In this document: piece after piece, positions 46,441-58,870 of the stretch
Position numbering within the stretch: position 1 is the first letter of the stretch
Layout: the number at the start of each line of letters is the position of its first letter
NCBI GenBank assembly: GCA_025716815.1
Contig: JAIXMN010000006.1
Location: 372,001-436,000 of the forward strand
Source of the DNA: Dichotomocladium elegans
Taxonomy: Eukaryota > Mucoromycota > Mucoromycetes > Mucorales > Lichtheimiaceae
Direction: 5' to 3'
DNA length: 64,000 nt
Translations under genes and position numbers: made by a program
The notes under the pieces: generated by a model
What the model was told of the DNA's origin: nothing
Seen by the model: only the letters and a program-made list of their open reading frames with translations
Database searches by the model: none

Positions 46441-47659
46441 TAAGGGGCGTATATTACGATTATACCTTCTAATCATTACAGAACAATACACTGAATACCT
46501 GGGATAAAACCAACGCCCTGAGCCAGGGCCACCGTTTGCTTTCAAGGTCGAAGCGTCGTCAGAAGTACCAGCCAGTACCCTAGTGCATCCAACTCGGCTG
46601 TTTCCTGAGTAAATCAGACCGACCATCACTTGGGTGATTATAGTAACCTACGGAATTTGATCTATAGCAATGTATGGTAACTCGCGCGGTAGTACGGAGA
46701 TGCGCTGTGCATTGAATATGGGATATTAAATGTCTAAATAGCCTATTATGTGTTAGGCGATTTGCATTAGCCTACGGAGGGGTAGCATCTCTCTATGAAG
46801 CTTAAATATTAACAATCCATTTCGGCATCGTTAATTCTGTTTTCGGCATGGTTGAGGAATTTTGGTTTGCTATCGAGTTATAGCATTGGGATTCGGCTTC
46901 TTTAATAGCGTAGCCTGCGTAAGGTGATAACCTACGGAAGTATGTCTAGGCGTTAGAGCACAGCTTCGTATGATTGTGGATATTGTAATGGAACGGTGCA
47001 AGCGGCTCAATGGGGAAAAGGCATGAAGTGGAATTGGTGTCAAGAGCGATTCCAGCATTAGGTTTTACAGGACAGGGGTAAACATTTGTACTTTGGAAGT
47101 GAAGCTAGATCCAAAAGTGGTTGCAAGATAGTGCCCTCAGTCAATGGAGGAATTAGCAGCTCTTGAGAGCGTTGAATGTTTCCATTGTAAATTTAATGCT
47201 GTTAGAAGATGATGTCTGTGGCAGCAAATCATATAGATTTTGTGAATAGCTTTATCTTCTGGGAAGCGAATGTAAGGTACAATTTACGACAAGTGGAAAT
47301 GAAAAACCGTGTCATAGTTCAATGTCTGTTACTGGTTGTCTACACATCTTCCAATTATTCATGGCTGGGTGCTTAGTGCTTATACGCGTTCTTATGTCTC
47401 GTTATTGTCGGCGCTGCAGAAACATTGACACATATCCGTGTACATACGCATTCACAAACCCTTATTGCTAATTCTATATTTGATTCCAATTACAGGGTTG
47501 AATATTAACAGGTATTTGGAGTAAAAGGAGGCTATTTCCCTCTTCAATCATTATTCAGGATCTCGCTTGCTTCGTTATCCTTTTAAGTTAGGTGTGAGTT
47601 GGAACAATAATTGAAAAAAGTCCGTGCGCAGGGCAGCTTTCATACTACTAACCCACGCA

Positions 47660-48890
47660 ATGCCCCGCCGGATGTTGCGATTCCGTTTCGACCTCTCTTC
47701 CATGGCTCATCAAGTACGGGCACGATCGGTCAATCTACAAAGGACAAACGGTGCTAGATTCGAATACACAAGCAAGTCGATGAAAAGATTCATACCATAA
47801 TCCATGAAAAAGAGAGGCCAAGAATGGATTTTATAAAGGTGAAATATTCGCTCAGAACCTCTATTATTTATGAGAAATCAGTCATCCATGTGATTAACAA
47901 TGCTAAAACAAGTGTTGTGACGTATCTGATGATATCCTCCTTCTGAAGACTTGCATCTACGACTGTTATCGTTGCTATTTCATGATGCTTCTTGTTCATC
48001 ATCCCACAGGTTTTTTGCAGACAAGTTTAAACTGGCCATTTGATTTTTTCGTATTATCGACATGATCAAAATCCATCCCGGTGATGGCTTGGCTACAAGA
48101 CATTACATCAGGGTAATCCAATTTATTAGAATGTGAAAGACGAAGTGACATTGCCTGATTACGAGTCGGTGTTGTGCGCCACGGGCTGCGTATTAAAAGT
48201 TTCATATCAATGAACATGTGTATACACATTATCAATGATAAACAAACATACACTCTATAGAGAACTCGTTCTATACAATCAGACAAATAACCATTCATGC
48301 TACATTCTTGTAGAGTTATTTCTTCGTTTTATCCGAGATCCAATCTCATGCTGCATCACCGCATATAGAAGTAATCCTCTTTAGATCTCAACATATTCAA
48401 AGAAATCTGTGATCCGATATCTTATCGTATTCACTATTTTCCTCCTTTTTTTAACACATTCATATTCATATACGTACCGTGATGGTCTCTGTAGAATTAT
48501 CACAAGTCAGAACATAGTTTTCCCATTACGACAGCTACTCTGAAACCTGTAAGAATGAGAGACGAATCCTTCGACATCACTCAATTTTAAGCTATTCGAT
48601 GCTCCACTAATTCGGGTCATCGGTGTCCCGCTTTCCAAGAACCTATTGTGTTTTACTTTGCTCTTCGCAACCGACCAAGCACTGTTTAATAGGATTGAGT
48701 TCAGATAAATAGTATGAAGATAGGAACATCGATATCCTCGAGACTCGGGATATTTAAAGATGGAAGCCTTTTTTTGATCGACATTTTTCGCCGTGCATGC
48801 GACATTTGCTTTGTCATCACGCGTAAAGATTTCTGGGCAAAATGCGACCACCGAACTAACCAGGCACGACTCGATTTTGGAAAAGAGTGC
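47660..48890 (-). mobile_element. 3' part of a decayed DDE transposon, inverted relative to the 57-59 kb copy
   Basis: On the minus strand 48851-48507 encodes a worn C-terminus of a Tc1-type transposase (ESRGYRCSYL, then LNSAWSVAKSKVKHNRFLES, ISGASNSLKLSDVEGFVSHS), where functional relatives have PPYSPELNPIE before the final DDE residue. That motif is degenerate here. Downstream to about 47660 is a 3' tail closely similar to 57787-58870 on the plus strand, including RNA-like blocks such as TTATCATTGATAATGTGTATAC. The coding homology and tail together make an approximately 1.1-kb inverted repeat pair separated by about 9 kb. Confidence 0.75.
48507..48851 (-). pseudogene. DDE transposase C-terminal fossil
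   Basis: An open but truncated frame. The core NPIE-type catalytic motif is replaced (LNSILLNSAWSV), so the last acidic residue is lost. It has no start and no N-terminal domain. Related sequence occurs at about 57787-57950 on the plus strand. Confidence 0.65.
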
Positions 48891-49133
48891 AGAGCATAGA
48901 TCGTTTACCCCAGCTAAGTGGCGGGAGTAGCAACAGAAACGGACCCTTAGTATGTGGGAATTTGTACGGTTTCAATGTCTATAGCCGCTATAATACACAT
49001 TTTTTGATTAATTGATGAATTGAAGAGAAAGCGAGAGAAAGAGAGAGGTGGGTAAGAACGTCGTGAGTGCGTATGTTCCAAGTGTATCATACAGATGATT
49101 TTTTTCTAGGTGGTGAGGTTCTGTGAATGTCTA

Positions 49134-49880
49134 TTAGTTGTCTATTGGGATATCTGCCTCATCCTCGGCAGGGGCAGATCCGGCAGTAGCACCAGCCGCA
49201 CCACCAGCGCTTGCTTCCATGGCTTGTTGCTAAGTGGATGGGATTAATGAGTATCGTTGACACCTCCCGTTCATGTTGTCGTTGTTTTACCTCAATAGCC
49301 AAGATGTTGACGATAACAGTAAAGACGGGCTCGGGGATAGATTTTTGGTAGATCACGATGAGCTCCATAGGCGCAGGGTAGACCTTGAGCGCCTTGTAGA
49401 AGGGCAGAACAGCCTGCTCATAGAACTCCGGACCTTTCGTGCACAAAGCCTCACCCTCGGCCACCTGGTTCATGAAATACTTTTCTCTCTCCTCGGGCGA
49501 TGTGGGATACGTTTCGCGAGCAGCAGCAACAATGACATTTTCAATCAACTTGATTTTGTTCGCCTTATCCTCCGCCTGGCTTTCCTGGGCTGCTTTGGCG
49601 GCTTGCTTACGTTGGCGTTCTGAATAATGATGAAGAATCGCGCATGTACATGAGTGCGATGAGCGGGAGGGCATTCTTCCTTGCTAGGGCAAGTAGATCG
49701 TTGCAGACATGCGAAATAGTGCCGCAGAGACACACGCATCGTCCGTTAATATACAAACTTACTCAGCTTTTTGCGGAAATCAGGGTCGCTGCGACGGCTG
49801 TAGTCGAAATAGATGATGTAACCGAGACCGAGTGCGGCGATCGCACCTGTCGCCAAAAGGGCCACTTGCTGTGCTCGCAT
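49134..49880 (-). CDS. TOM20: mitochondrial import receptor TOM20
   Basis: Outer-membrane receptor recognising presequences for the TOM complex. Exons 49880-49763, 49619-49291, 49229-49134 (180 aa). The N-terminal anchor (VALLATGAIAALGLGYIIYF) is followed by DYSRRSDPDFRKKL, a charged KRQRKQAAKAAQESQAEDKA segment, and the TPR-like receptor core (EEREKYFMNQVAEGEALCTK, FYEQAVLPFYKALKVYP, PMELIVIYQKSIPEPVFTVI). The C-terminus is short, Ala/Gly-rich and acidic (EDEADIP), as in fungal Tom20. The start codon is the only in-frame ATG ahead of the anchor. Confidence 0.95.
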
Positions 49881-51523
49881 AGCTGAAGGAAAAGAGGAGG
49901 AAATTGTTTTTTTCCCTTCCCACTTTCTGTCGGGGATGCCTTGTTGAATTTTTCTCCATCGACCCCGACATGAGCTATTGGAATTTCCCCCAGCTATTCA
50001 GCCAGTGGAATTTCTCTGTTCGCGGAATATGAAATTGCGTGACATCGCATTGTGTGCTTTCCCCATCATGATTTGTTTGCTTGTTGCTAGTCGCTACGTC
50101 ATCGTTATTCTGACATCAAGAGAGGCATTGAAATCACCGAGTGCTTCAGAACGCATCATTGTCAGCAGCGAGGGCAGTGTTTCTTTGTGCTTCGATGACT
50201 TCTCATTATGTGCTCTGTAAATAGGAATATTGTCAGCCACCATGCCCACACCCCCACAAACAAAGGCTTTCCTTCCATTGATGACGATAGGCGGGTGTTC
50301 CAACGCATGAAGGTCTTCATTGCGTAATACTATACTATACTGCACTTGGGATGGCACTTCACTCATCAGTAGCATATGCTTGACATTCATCTAGGTCATA
50401 TGCTGCTCAACTTGTTGCTTGACGAATGCAGAGGCTATCGGTAGAATTTTTTCGCTGGCAACCTGTTGGCAGGCGAAGGGGATTTAAACATTATATGCGC
50501 TTTGGCTGTATTCCAAAGAAAATCGCAATATGTGGGCTCAAGATCTCTTTGTTAATAATAAACCCATAGGAATGCTTAGCAGAAGGCAAAAGAAGTCACG
50601 AGCGAGTTGCTAGCGCAAAGGCTTCCTCCTGCAAATCCCCTAAAGAACTTTCCTGCCCTGTTATCGCAGGGTTAAGATGCGATAAGCAAGATGCTTGGGC
50701 CACTCTCCACTCGATGGCTGGAGGGGAGGCACCCCATAGGTGAGTCGGACGCGAAGAGAGCAATGCAGCCTGCTGCGTGACAACAATAGGCTCGATCTGC
50801 TACCATCATTTCATTTTATGTTCATCGGCTTATTACACGTATGAATTGGCTCTACTGATGGCCTGATATTCATGATCGCATTGACGCAAACTTGATTGAA
50901 AATAAAAAAAGTACTAAATAATAAAAAAAAATACCTGTTCGGCAATCGGCGGAGTTTTCTTTTTTTTGCTACAATAACCCCTTCAAGTTCATGCATCCCC
51001 TGCTAATTCGATCAATGTGCCTCCATGTTGGGGGGCTCTTCTCGATGTTTTTGTAGATTATATCTCTGTTGAATAATTTTGAATATATCAGAAGCACTAG
51101 TGATTGAAAAATAATATGGAAGAAATCTTACAGTCCGTCATTCTAACACAATCACTGCCTGTCCATTACCGTTTCATTTTTTTTATCAGCAAGTTTTCCG
51201 TGCATAACAAGGACATGTCGACTAGCCGGGCTAGAGGATGAACAACGCCCGCTGACGGGGAAAGTGATTGGTTCACTTGTATGAAGATAGTTACCAAGTT
51301 TGGGGAGCAGTTGCCCTGATGATGGTTTCGCATTACTTGGATACCCCACATTTTCTTAAAACCACCCGTCACTTTTTTCTTTGATATGTATATAAAATGT
51401 GCAGAATTCGCTAGGGGGGTATATGGAGATGCAGAAAAAAAAAAGCACGAACTTGTACTGCATATTTTATTTACCATTACTACGCACTGTGCATCTATTT
51501 TCTCTTTAAAAAAGGCGGGAACT
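49881..51523. other. intergenic region TOM20 to PUT1
   Basis: About 1.6 kb. A 98-codon minus-strand frame (50390-50094) has some protein-like composition (RNEDLHALEHPPIVINGRKA) but no recognised domain and no neighbouring exon I could join. It may be a relic. Poly-A/T runs occur around 50925-50965 and 51436. No RNA gene seen. Confidence 0.35.
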
Positions 51524-53460
51524 ATGCACCGTTTCTTCTTGTCGAAAGTCACACGCTCCTTTGTCCCTTTCCTTCGAGACGCGCAGGTTTCTATTGAATA
51601 TATTCCAAAGAATCATCGTCGACGCACCTGGATGGTTACCGGTGCTGCTTTTGCATGCATGGTGGCGTACGGCGTAACACCACCATCGACTTGTTATGCC
51701 GATCCGCTGTTTTTGCCCCGAACAGCGTATGGCGACGTCGGCGGATCGGTGATCAAGCCGTGGACGGCTGTGACTGAGTTGCTGGACGACAACAGCCGCG
51801 CGGGTGTTCAGATGAAGACGACAGAGGAGCTCCTTGTTGGGATGGTAGTGTACCGCCTCTGCACGCTTCGAGTGCTCGTGGATCTGGCGCCTCACCTCTT
51901 CCGGATGGCCACTGAGCTGCATGTTCAGGGCCCGCTCCACTGGATCACCAAGCGCTCGGTGTTTCGTCAATTTTGTGGCGGTGAGACCCCCGAAGAATGC
52001 GTCGCTTCGATGAACGCACTTGCCCGTTACGGTATCCGGTCGATCCTTGATTTGTCCATCGAGGCCGACCAGACATCCCACTACGACGACCGCAAGTCCG
52101 ACGCTGCAGTGGACATGCTCAAGGAGTGTTGTTACACCGCAGCTAAAAGTCAAGCAGGAAACCTTGCAGCGGTCAAGATCACCGCTTTCGGACCTCCCGA
52201 TCTCCTTCTCAGGCTCAATGCAATTCTTTCGGGCATAGACGCCGCTTTTGAACGGGGAAATACCGTCGACCGGCACGGACTCGAGCAGTTGATCGACGAG
52301 GTGGTGCCGCGCCCGCGCGACGCAGAACAACATGCTGAACGCCAGAAGCTGATCGAAAATGTCCTGAGCAATCGTGAATATGCCACACGCCAAGAAGTGA
52401 CCGAGCTCTTGAGTTTCCATGGCCCGCACCGCGCGGTCTGGTGGTCGCCCGAGGCGGATAACGGTGTCAATCTGGCAGCATACGATCGAATGGTCTGGAG
52501 ACTCGATCAGGTGTGCCAGACAGCACAAGAACATCGCGTGGGGATCATGGTGGACGCAGAGCAGTCGTATTTCCAAGAGGCTATCGACTACATTGCCATG
52601 AACCTCATGGCCAAATACAATCGGTTCTGTGACCGACCTCCGACCGTGTATAACACCTGTATGTATGGATGATGGGGCAACACATAGTATGCCTACCTCT
52701 TCTTCTAACGACCGCTTCCCCACTACCTCCCTCCCCCCCTGGCGAACAATGTTGCATAGATCAAATGTACACCAAGACGGCACAGCGCAAACTCGAACGG
52801 GACGTGGGCCGCGCTCAGGCGGAACAATTCCGGTTTGCAGCAAAACTGGTGCGTGGGGCCTACATGGTCATGGAACGCAAGCGAGCAGCCCAGCTTGGGT
52901 ACGCGTCGCCGATCCATGACACCATTCATGACACGCACCGATCATTCAACGAAGGAGTCCGGTTCCTGCTCGCCAGCCACTCATCCAAGACGCCCCTCGT
53001 GTTCATGGTTGCCACTCATAACAGAGAATCCATTGTCCTGACCGTGAAAGAGATGGACCGCCATAATGTCACGCCGCAGGAAGGCGTCGTACACTTTGGC
53101 CAGCTCTACGGCATGCAAGACCAGATCTCGTACACACTCGGCAAGAACGGTTACTCCATATACAAGTACCTACCCTATGGAAAGATCGACGAAGTCATGC
53201 CCTATCTCTTGCGTCGTGCACAGGAAAACTCGACTGTAGCCAGCGGTGCACAAAAGGAATTGTCGCTCATGTGGAATGAACTCAAGGCACGGTGGACAGG
53301 CAGCAGCAAATCCAATGTAGCCACGCTTCAGCAAGTCATTCCAGCACCAGGATCGTCCAGTCCTGCTGCCGCTGCCGCTGCCGCTGCCGCTGCCGCTGGC
53401 ACAGTTGCTGTTGCAACTTCAGTCGATAATGCAGATACGACGGCCGCGAAATCAAGCTGA
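51524..53460 (+). CDS. PUT1: mitochondrial proline dehydrogenase
   Basis: FAD-dependent oxidation of proline to pyrroline-5-carboxylate at the inner mitochondrial membrane, the first step of proline catabolism. Two exons: 51524-52658 and 52760-53460 (611 aa). The N-terminus is basic and hydrophobic (MHRFFLSKVTRSFVPF, a presequence) with a membrane-like segment VTGAAFACMVAYG. The TIM-barrel landmarks are RSILDLSIEAD, LAAVKITAFG, VGIMVDAEQSYFQ, FAAKLVRGAYM, FMVATHN, QLYGMQDQISY and the final YLPYGKIDEVMPYLLRRAQEN. The C-terminus carries about 12 Ala encoded by a GCTGCC repeat (about 53364-53397). A 445-codon antisense frame over this gene is a coding shadow. Confidence 0.96.
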
Positions 53461-53935
53461 AGCGATAATCCCATCATATTGATGTATACCTTCCCTTCTC
53501 GATTTGCTGTATATGTTCTTTATTGTGTTTTCTTCTTTGTTTGAAATAAATTTTCTTTAAATCTTTCCCACTCCACAGCAAGTGATATCCTATCCATTAA
53601 AAAAAAAAGTAAGTGTGTCGCATACTTTTTGCGTCATCACCACATATTTGGCTTAAGCTACCTCTTTTCCGGGAGCATCGAATACTATCAATGACAAGCC
53701 TTTGCATGAGTAACCTTGATGCCAATAAACATAGTTTCCCTGGGTTTTTTATACCTGCAGTTTCGGTACTGGTTTGATGGGCTCTCCGTACAAGAAGCAT
53801 TTAAAATAATAGATGGAAAAATAATGTGCACTCAATCGTCTCCATAGCAATAAGCACTGGAAAAAGATCGCTCCAAAGGGAATAGGCGAATTCTAGGTAT
53901 GTGAAACCGGTCAATCAAACATGTCCCAGTGGACC
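53461..53935. other. convergent 3' intergenic region
   Basis: About 475 bp between the PUT1 and GPI1 stops. AT-rich with polyadenylation-like sequence near 53545-53560 and an A-run at about 53599. No gene seen. Confidence 0.45.
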
Positions 53936-56603
53936 TCATCCCCATCTACTTGCCCACATCCATAAATATGTGCCATTGCGACTATCGACCGCCTCCTGGT
54001 TAGGCCTAGAAGGGATATTGAACCTGACAGTTTTTTGTTGATGACGGCCACGAGAGGATGATGATCTTTTGCGGTGACGCTGCCGCGTCGACGACGACGC
54101 ATGTCCCGCACCCAAAGTGCCCCAGGCCTTGAGTTTGCGGAAAAAATACCACAGCCGATGGTGCTTTTTCAAGAAGTAGTCTGACTCAAAGATGCTAAAC
54201 TCGAGACCGCCTATATAATTTCTGTCTTTAACTTTCGCGGTTTAATGAGCAGAGACCCATCCAACTTTGGATATCATACCTGGCAGTCGGTCGGGGTCCT
54301 TGATCCGCAACATGATGGCAAAGAGTGGGAAATGATTGAAGAAGGCAAGCAAAGTTTCCATGATAGCCTGCAGGAAAATAACACCGACGCGTCCCTACAA
54401 AGTCATGTCACTTGGTATTATAGATTGTTCGATCACAGCAAGCAGCCAAAACTTACGACGGCAAAGGTTATGTAATAAATGAGGATCGTTGGGAAAAGAA
54501 AGGTAAGCAGGGTGAAGAGACACGTGCCAAGTAAAAGTTGATCTAGATCGTAATCACAAGCATCGATTCGATTGCGGAGCATATTCCGCTTTTTCCCTAT
54601 AAAATATCGCTTCTAGCATCTGTTTTGGCCCGTCTATCACCCTACATCATACGTACCTCGAAAGAGATTAAAGAGAGAATAGAGTGTAATTAGCTGCCAG
54701 TTAAATATACGCGCGGCCACCATGTAGAAACAGTAGACATGTAGCGTCATGAACGCCAAAAGATCGGAAAGAAGCGAAATGACCATCGATACTCCAAATA
54801 TTCCTGAAAGGCCAATCAGATGGATTATCTGAGGCGTATATGGCTTAATTGCCTGCATACACGCTGTAAAAAGCCTTAGTCGCTCGACACTTTCTAACCA
54901 CAAGACAAATATTCTCTCATCCTTACCAGTCCATAATCGAATGAGCCATAGGAAAAGCTCACTCAAAAAGCTTCCTAGCTCGTGGTTCAATTTGAGTCCA
55001 GCAGGTGATTCAAGAAACCAAAGCATCATGGATTGAAGCGATTCTACCGTATACTCCTGTACATACCCCTCATTCAATATGACAGTGACGAAAATTATTC
55101 CCTTCCTTCCTTACGTGTAGCATTTTATGAAGAAGATAAGACATGATGTACCGGTTTGCAGTCAAAAAAGACCCTATTGCCAAACCAATGATGATATCAT
55201 TAGCAACCAGCCACATGCTGTTATAGAAACTGACCAAAAAAAAATAAGATACTTTGTCGCTTTTTCCTTCTGATTCATTTATTAGTTTACCTGATGTAAT
55301 AGGCCCTTGTTTCTGCAGTATTCGCCCAATTTCTTTTCTGGAGCATCGAGTAATGATAGGGCCAAAAATGAAGCTGTTGTAGCCTCAGATCCACCTGCTG
55401 ACCAGCAGTAGAGAGATCTTTGAGGGCCACTGCATTAAGTAGGAACTTGGGAAATCGCAGGTTAAGCAGATACAATGTCACTTCTCCCGCGAAAAGGCAT
55501 GTAAAGAGCAAATATCGGAAAGGAGCCAATGCTGGTTTCTTGAATGCCCGGGCTATCCATTCAAATGGCCGTAAAACCAGCCATTCAAGACAGTCGAGGA
55601 AAAACTTTTGCAGAACGAGGATCCACTTTCTGAGATTGCTCATATTTTCCCGTCGTCGTTCATCGAGTATTTTGTGGATGCCTTTCTCAAGGTAATATGA
55701 CGAGTTAATCTACAGAAATATATATATTCGTTATTACATATCTCTAAAATCGGGTATGTTGATGTGAATACCTGAACAAGAACCGACAGAACGTTATAGG
55801 ATTCGAGGTGTGCGCGACCAGTCATCTGATCACCCCATGCGAGAATTTTATCCACGTTTTTCATGGTTATTTCCTTTTTCTGATCGGGATCGGCCATATC
55901 CTGGGGCGGTTTCTGAGAGATGTCGAGGACGAGGGGGTCGAGAGCAAAAAATTGAAGGCGTTTAGGGTTAGGCTGTCTGTAGAAGAGGATCTCAAACGTA
56001 GACACGTCGAACGCCTTATTATGATAATAGATAGAGCTGTGTGGATCGTGTTAGGAAGGGGAAAAAAGAGGGAGCGGGAAGTAAGGAGTTGCGGCGCATT
56101 AATTTACATTGGCACAGGCACATATCCATCATCGAGCGTGATTGTCATCCATGGGTATGTATGGCTATCTAACGCACGGATAATGGCAAAGTAACGTCCT
56201 CAAAATCTATTATATAGTAACAGGCGGGAACTGAAACTTACCTCGACCTGCCAAACGACGTATTAGACTGGTGTTGTTGGGCTCATTGACTAACGCGCCA
56301 AGGATCCTAGGTGGAACTTTGCACACCTTGCTAATGCACGCGAATTCTGGGTACTCGCCTGGGTCACAAAACTCGGAGAGTATGTGCTGAAGTGTGTTGA
56401 GCTGTTTTTTCAGATAGTTTTGTGTTATGCGCGACGTTTGAAAACGCAATAATAAGCTTCACCTCGATATCAGGTAGAATAGCTGCAACGCATGCAGTGC
56501 CAGGATTGGTCTGCCATCCGACAATGTACCCATTGCGGCGGCGAAAATATGGCGTGCAGACATGGGAAGGCCAGAATAATTTGAGGCCATTGCTCATGGA
56601 CAT
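53936..56603 (-). CDS. GPI1: GPI1/PIG-Q subunit of GPI N-acetylglucosaminyltransferase
   Basis: Subunit of the ER complex that starts GPI-anchor synthesis by transferring GlcNAc to phosphatidylinositol. Ten exons: 56603-56463, 56401-56242, 56198-56108, 56036-55772, 55709-55291, 55217-55115, 55056-54657, 54596-54457, 54367-54280, 54210-53936 (693 aa, phases consistent throughout). Conserved parts include [18 protein letters not shown], the [16 protein letters not shown] region, a run of membrane segments ([41 protein letters not shown]), and the diagnostic [20 protein letters not shown] then RLPGGLEF. The C-terminal tail is basic and Ser-rich. The acceptor of exon 7 could instead be 12 nt upstream (55068). 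Two small frames at 53936-54172 (minus) and 54245-54475 (plus) are an exon and a shadow of this gene. Confidence 0.93.
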
Positions 56604-57052
56604 TGAAAGGATCTGCCCTGAATAGATGTCGAAAAGATCTTTTTTGTATCCTGTACTATTTAGAAGGCAGTGTCTATAATCGAAGCGCGAAGATGCTTCC
56701 TCCCCCTTTTTGCATGTGCTGTCACACACAATATTCCCGAAATGAAGCGCTCCGGATCCGGCTTGTTTGTTATGAATTCTCCTTTTCTGATAACTCTTCT
56801 ATTCGATACACCTTCATTGATAATAACCGCAATGGAGTCCAAAGTCGTGAATACGCGTTTGGTTCGGGCCAGTCCAGCAGTGGAGAATTTATACGCAATC
56901 CCGAAATCACATGCCATCCAATTCAAACGTTGCAGATTGGACGTGAAATCTTGGCTGAAGGTGACAAATCACCTCCATAAGTATACGTCAACCATTTTTT
57001 CAAGTCGGCCGATCCTTCTCTATAAACAATCATTTTCTGGAATGAACGTTTA
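56604..57052. other. GPI1 upstream region with overlapping unassigned frames
   Basis: About 450 bp upstream of GPI1. Overlapping frames of about 88-127 codons occur on both strands (56660-56926 minus; 56670-57053 plus). Neither shows a family motif. Their mutual overlap suggests a degraded insertion or chance. Confidence 0.3.
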
Positions 57053-58870
57053 AATTCTTTACGATGAACAGGGGCCATGCTATGCTGCTGATGAGCATGG
57101 TTACCCTTTTTCTATGTACTGTGTTGTTAACGAAGAAACGTACTCGCTTCGATCTGTTTTTGTATGCGTACAGAGGACCGTCGTAGTCTATGTCGCAAAC
57201 GGAGACTTCTCTAAGCTCGCTGCTGCGCAGATCCCTAACCGAAAGCATATGGCAAGAAGCAGGTTTCAAAAGAGCCCGCGTGCAACTATGGACCCATATG
57301 TATACGCTGACCAAGGTTTCTCAGAGCTCGACGTTTGCGAGGATTTTCAGTGCATCAGCTTCAGCAAAACAGCTAGGAACCAACATGTCCTTTACTAGCA
57401 CAGCAAGGTGAGATTGCGTCATGAAAAGCGAACTGATAGCGCTTATAAGAAACGCAAAACTCACGTATTCTCAATGAAGGACATGCGGATGTCAACGCTA
57501 AACTGTTCATTAGAAGGAGAGGTTTGCCAATTTTAGCCGTAGACAGGAAGAGCGATCCAAGCGCGCCTCAACCTATATGGCATATGTGGCATTGATTTCA
57601 GGAAACATAAAGGCTGAGGTTATTTTTGAATATATCGAAACTCAAAAACGGCGATGTGTGCCTATTGCCGCTTTACTCGTACCAACTCATTCCTATTGAG
57701 TAGATTGCCGAGAGAGCAGCATAAACATACGAATGACTGGAACGTCGTAACTAACTGCTGTCATAGGGAGTTCGATTTTTGATCGATTGTGAAGAGCAGA
57801 GTAAAACGCAATAGGTTCTTGGAAAGCGATACAATGATGACCCGAATCAGTGAAGCATCGAATAGCTTAAAATTGAGCGATGTCGAAGGATTCGTCTCTC
57901 ATTCTTACAGGTTTCAAAGTAGCTGTCGTAATGGGAAAACTATGATCTGACTGGCGATATTTTTACAAAGACCATCAAGGTACGTATATGGATATGAATA
58001 TGTTAAAAAAAGGAGGAAAATAATGAATACGATAAGATATCAGATCACAGACTTCTTTGGATATGTTGAGATCTAGAGAGGATTACTTCTATATGCGGTG
58101 ATGCAGCATAAGATTGGATCTCGAATAAAACGAAGAAATAGCTCTGCAAGTATGTAGCATTAATGGTTATTTGTCTGATCGTATAGAGCAACTCATCGGC
58201 GGAGCAGATAAAGAACTTCTTTATGCAGAGGAAGGGCTGCGAATTCTTTGTAGAGTGCATGTTTGTTTATCATTGATAATATGTATACACATGTTCATTG
58301 ATATGAAACAATAAGTTTGAGGCATTAGTGGTCTAATATGCAGTCCATGGCGCACAACGACACGGACTCTCTTGTTACCTCATAATCAGGCAATGTCACC
58401 TCGTCTGTCATATTCTGATAAATTGGATTACCCCTGATGTAATGTTCTGTAGCTAAGTCATCGCCGGGATGGATTTTGATCATGTCGGTGATACGAAAAA
58501 ATCAAATTACCCGTTTAAACTTGTCTGTAACAAACCTGTGGGCTGATAAACAAGAAGCATTGTGAAATAGCAACGATGAGCGTTGTAGATGCAAGTCTTC
58601 AGAAGGAGGATACATCTGATACGTTGTTTCAGCATTGTCAATCACATGTATGAGTGGTATCGCATAAATAATAGAGGTTCTGAGCGGACTATTTCCTCTT
58701 TATCAAAATCCATCCTTGGCTTCTCTTCCATAGGTTATCCCGTATGAATTTTTTTATCGACTTGTTTGTTATTCGAATCTGGCACCTTCTGTCGTTTACA
58801 GATGAACCAATCGTACATGTACTTGATGAGCCATGGAAGAGAGGTCAAAACGAAATCGCATCATCTGGCG
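57000..58870 (+). mobile_element. decayed DDE transposon, longest copy in the window
   Basis: 57053-57410 resembles the transposase N-terminus at 38947-39298 (shared DE-G-P-M, EE-YSL-SV and QEAGFKR words) but with several frameshifts. 57580-57680 has a fragment (SGNIKAEVIFEYIETQ). 57787-57950 resembles the C-terminal portion at 48690-48507 (SVKSRVKRNRFLES-like, then ASNSLKLSDVEGFVSHSYRF). From 57950 to 58870 the noncoding tail is nearly colinear with 48500-47660 read on the opposite strand, with a few indels. No intact reading frame survives. Confidence 0.75.

Larger units (their letters stand above)
45160..49133. other. 4-kb gene-poor region containing transposon remnants
   Basis: No convincing intact gene. 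Short frames occur without domains. It holds a repeat end fragment (46330-46440) and an inverted transposon remnant (47660-48890), described separately. An A-run lies at about 46278-46290. The remainder is AT-rich with no RNA gene recognised. Confidence 0.5.

Noticed and set aside
51506..52843. 445-codon minus-strand open frame
   Set aside because: Lies antisense to proline dehydrogenase, is Arg/His/Cys-rich without any domain, and reflects codon bias of the real gene.
53936..54172. separate small basic minus-strand gene
   Set aside because: It is the last exon of GPI1, joined in frame from 54280 to 54210.
54245..54475. 76-codon plus-strand frame that looks protein-like
   Set aside because: Its opposite strand carries the conserved GPI1 exon [20 protein letters not shown], which fits the splice frame.
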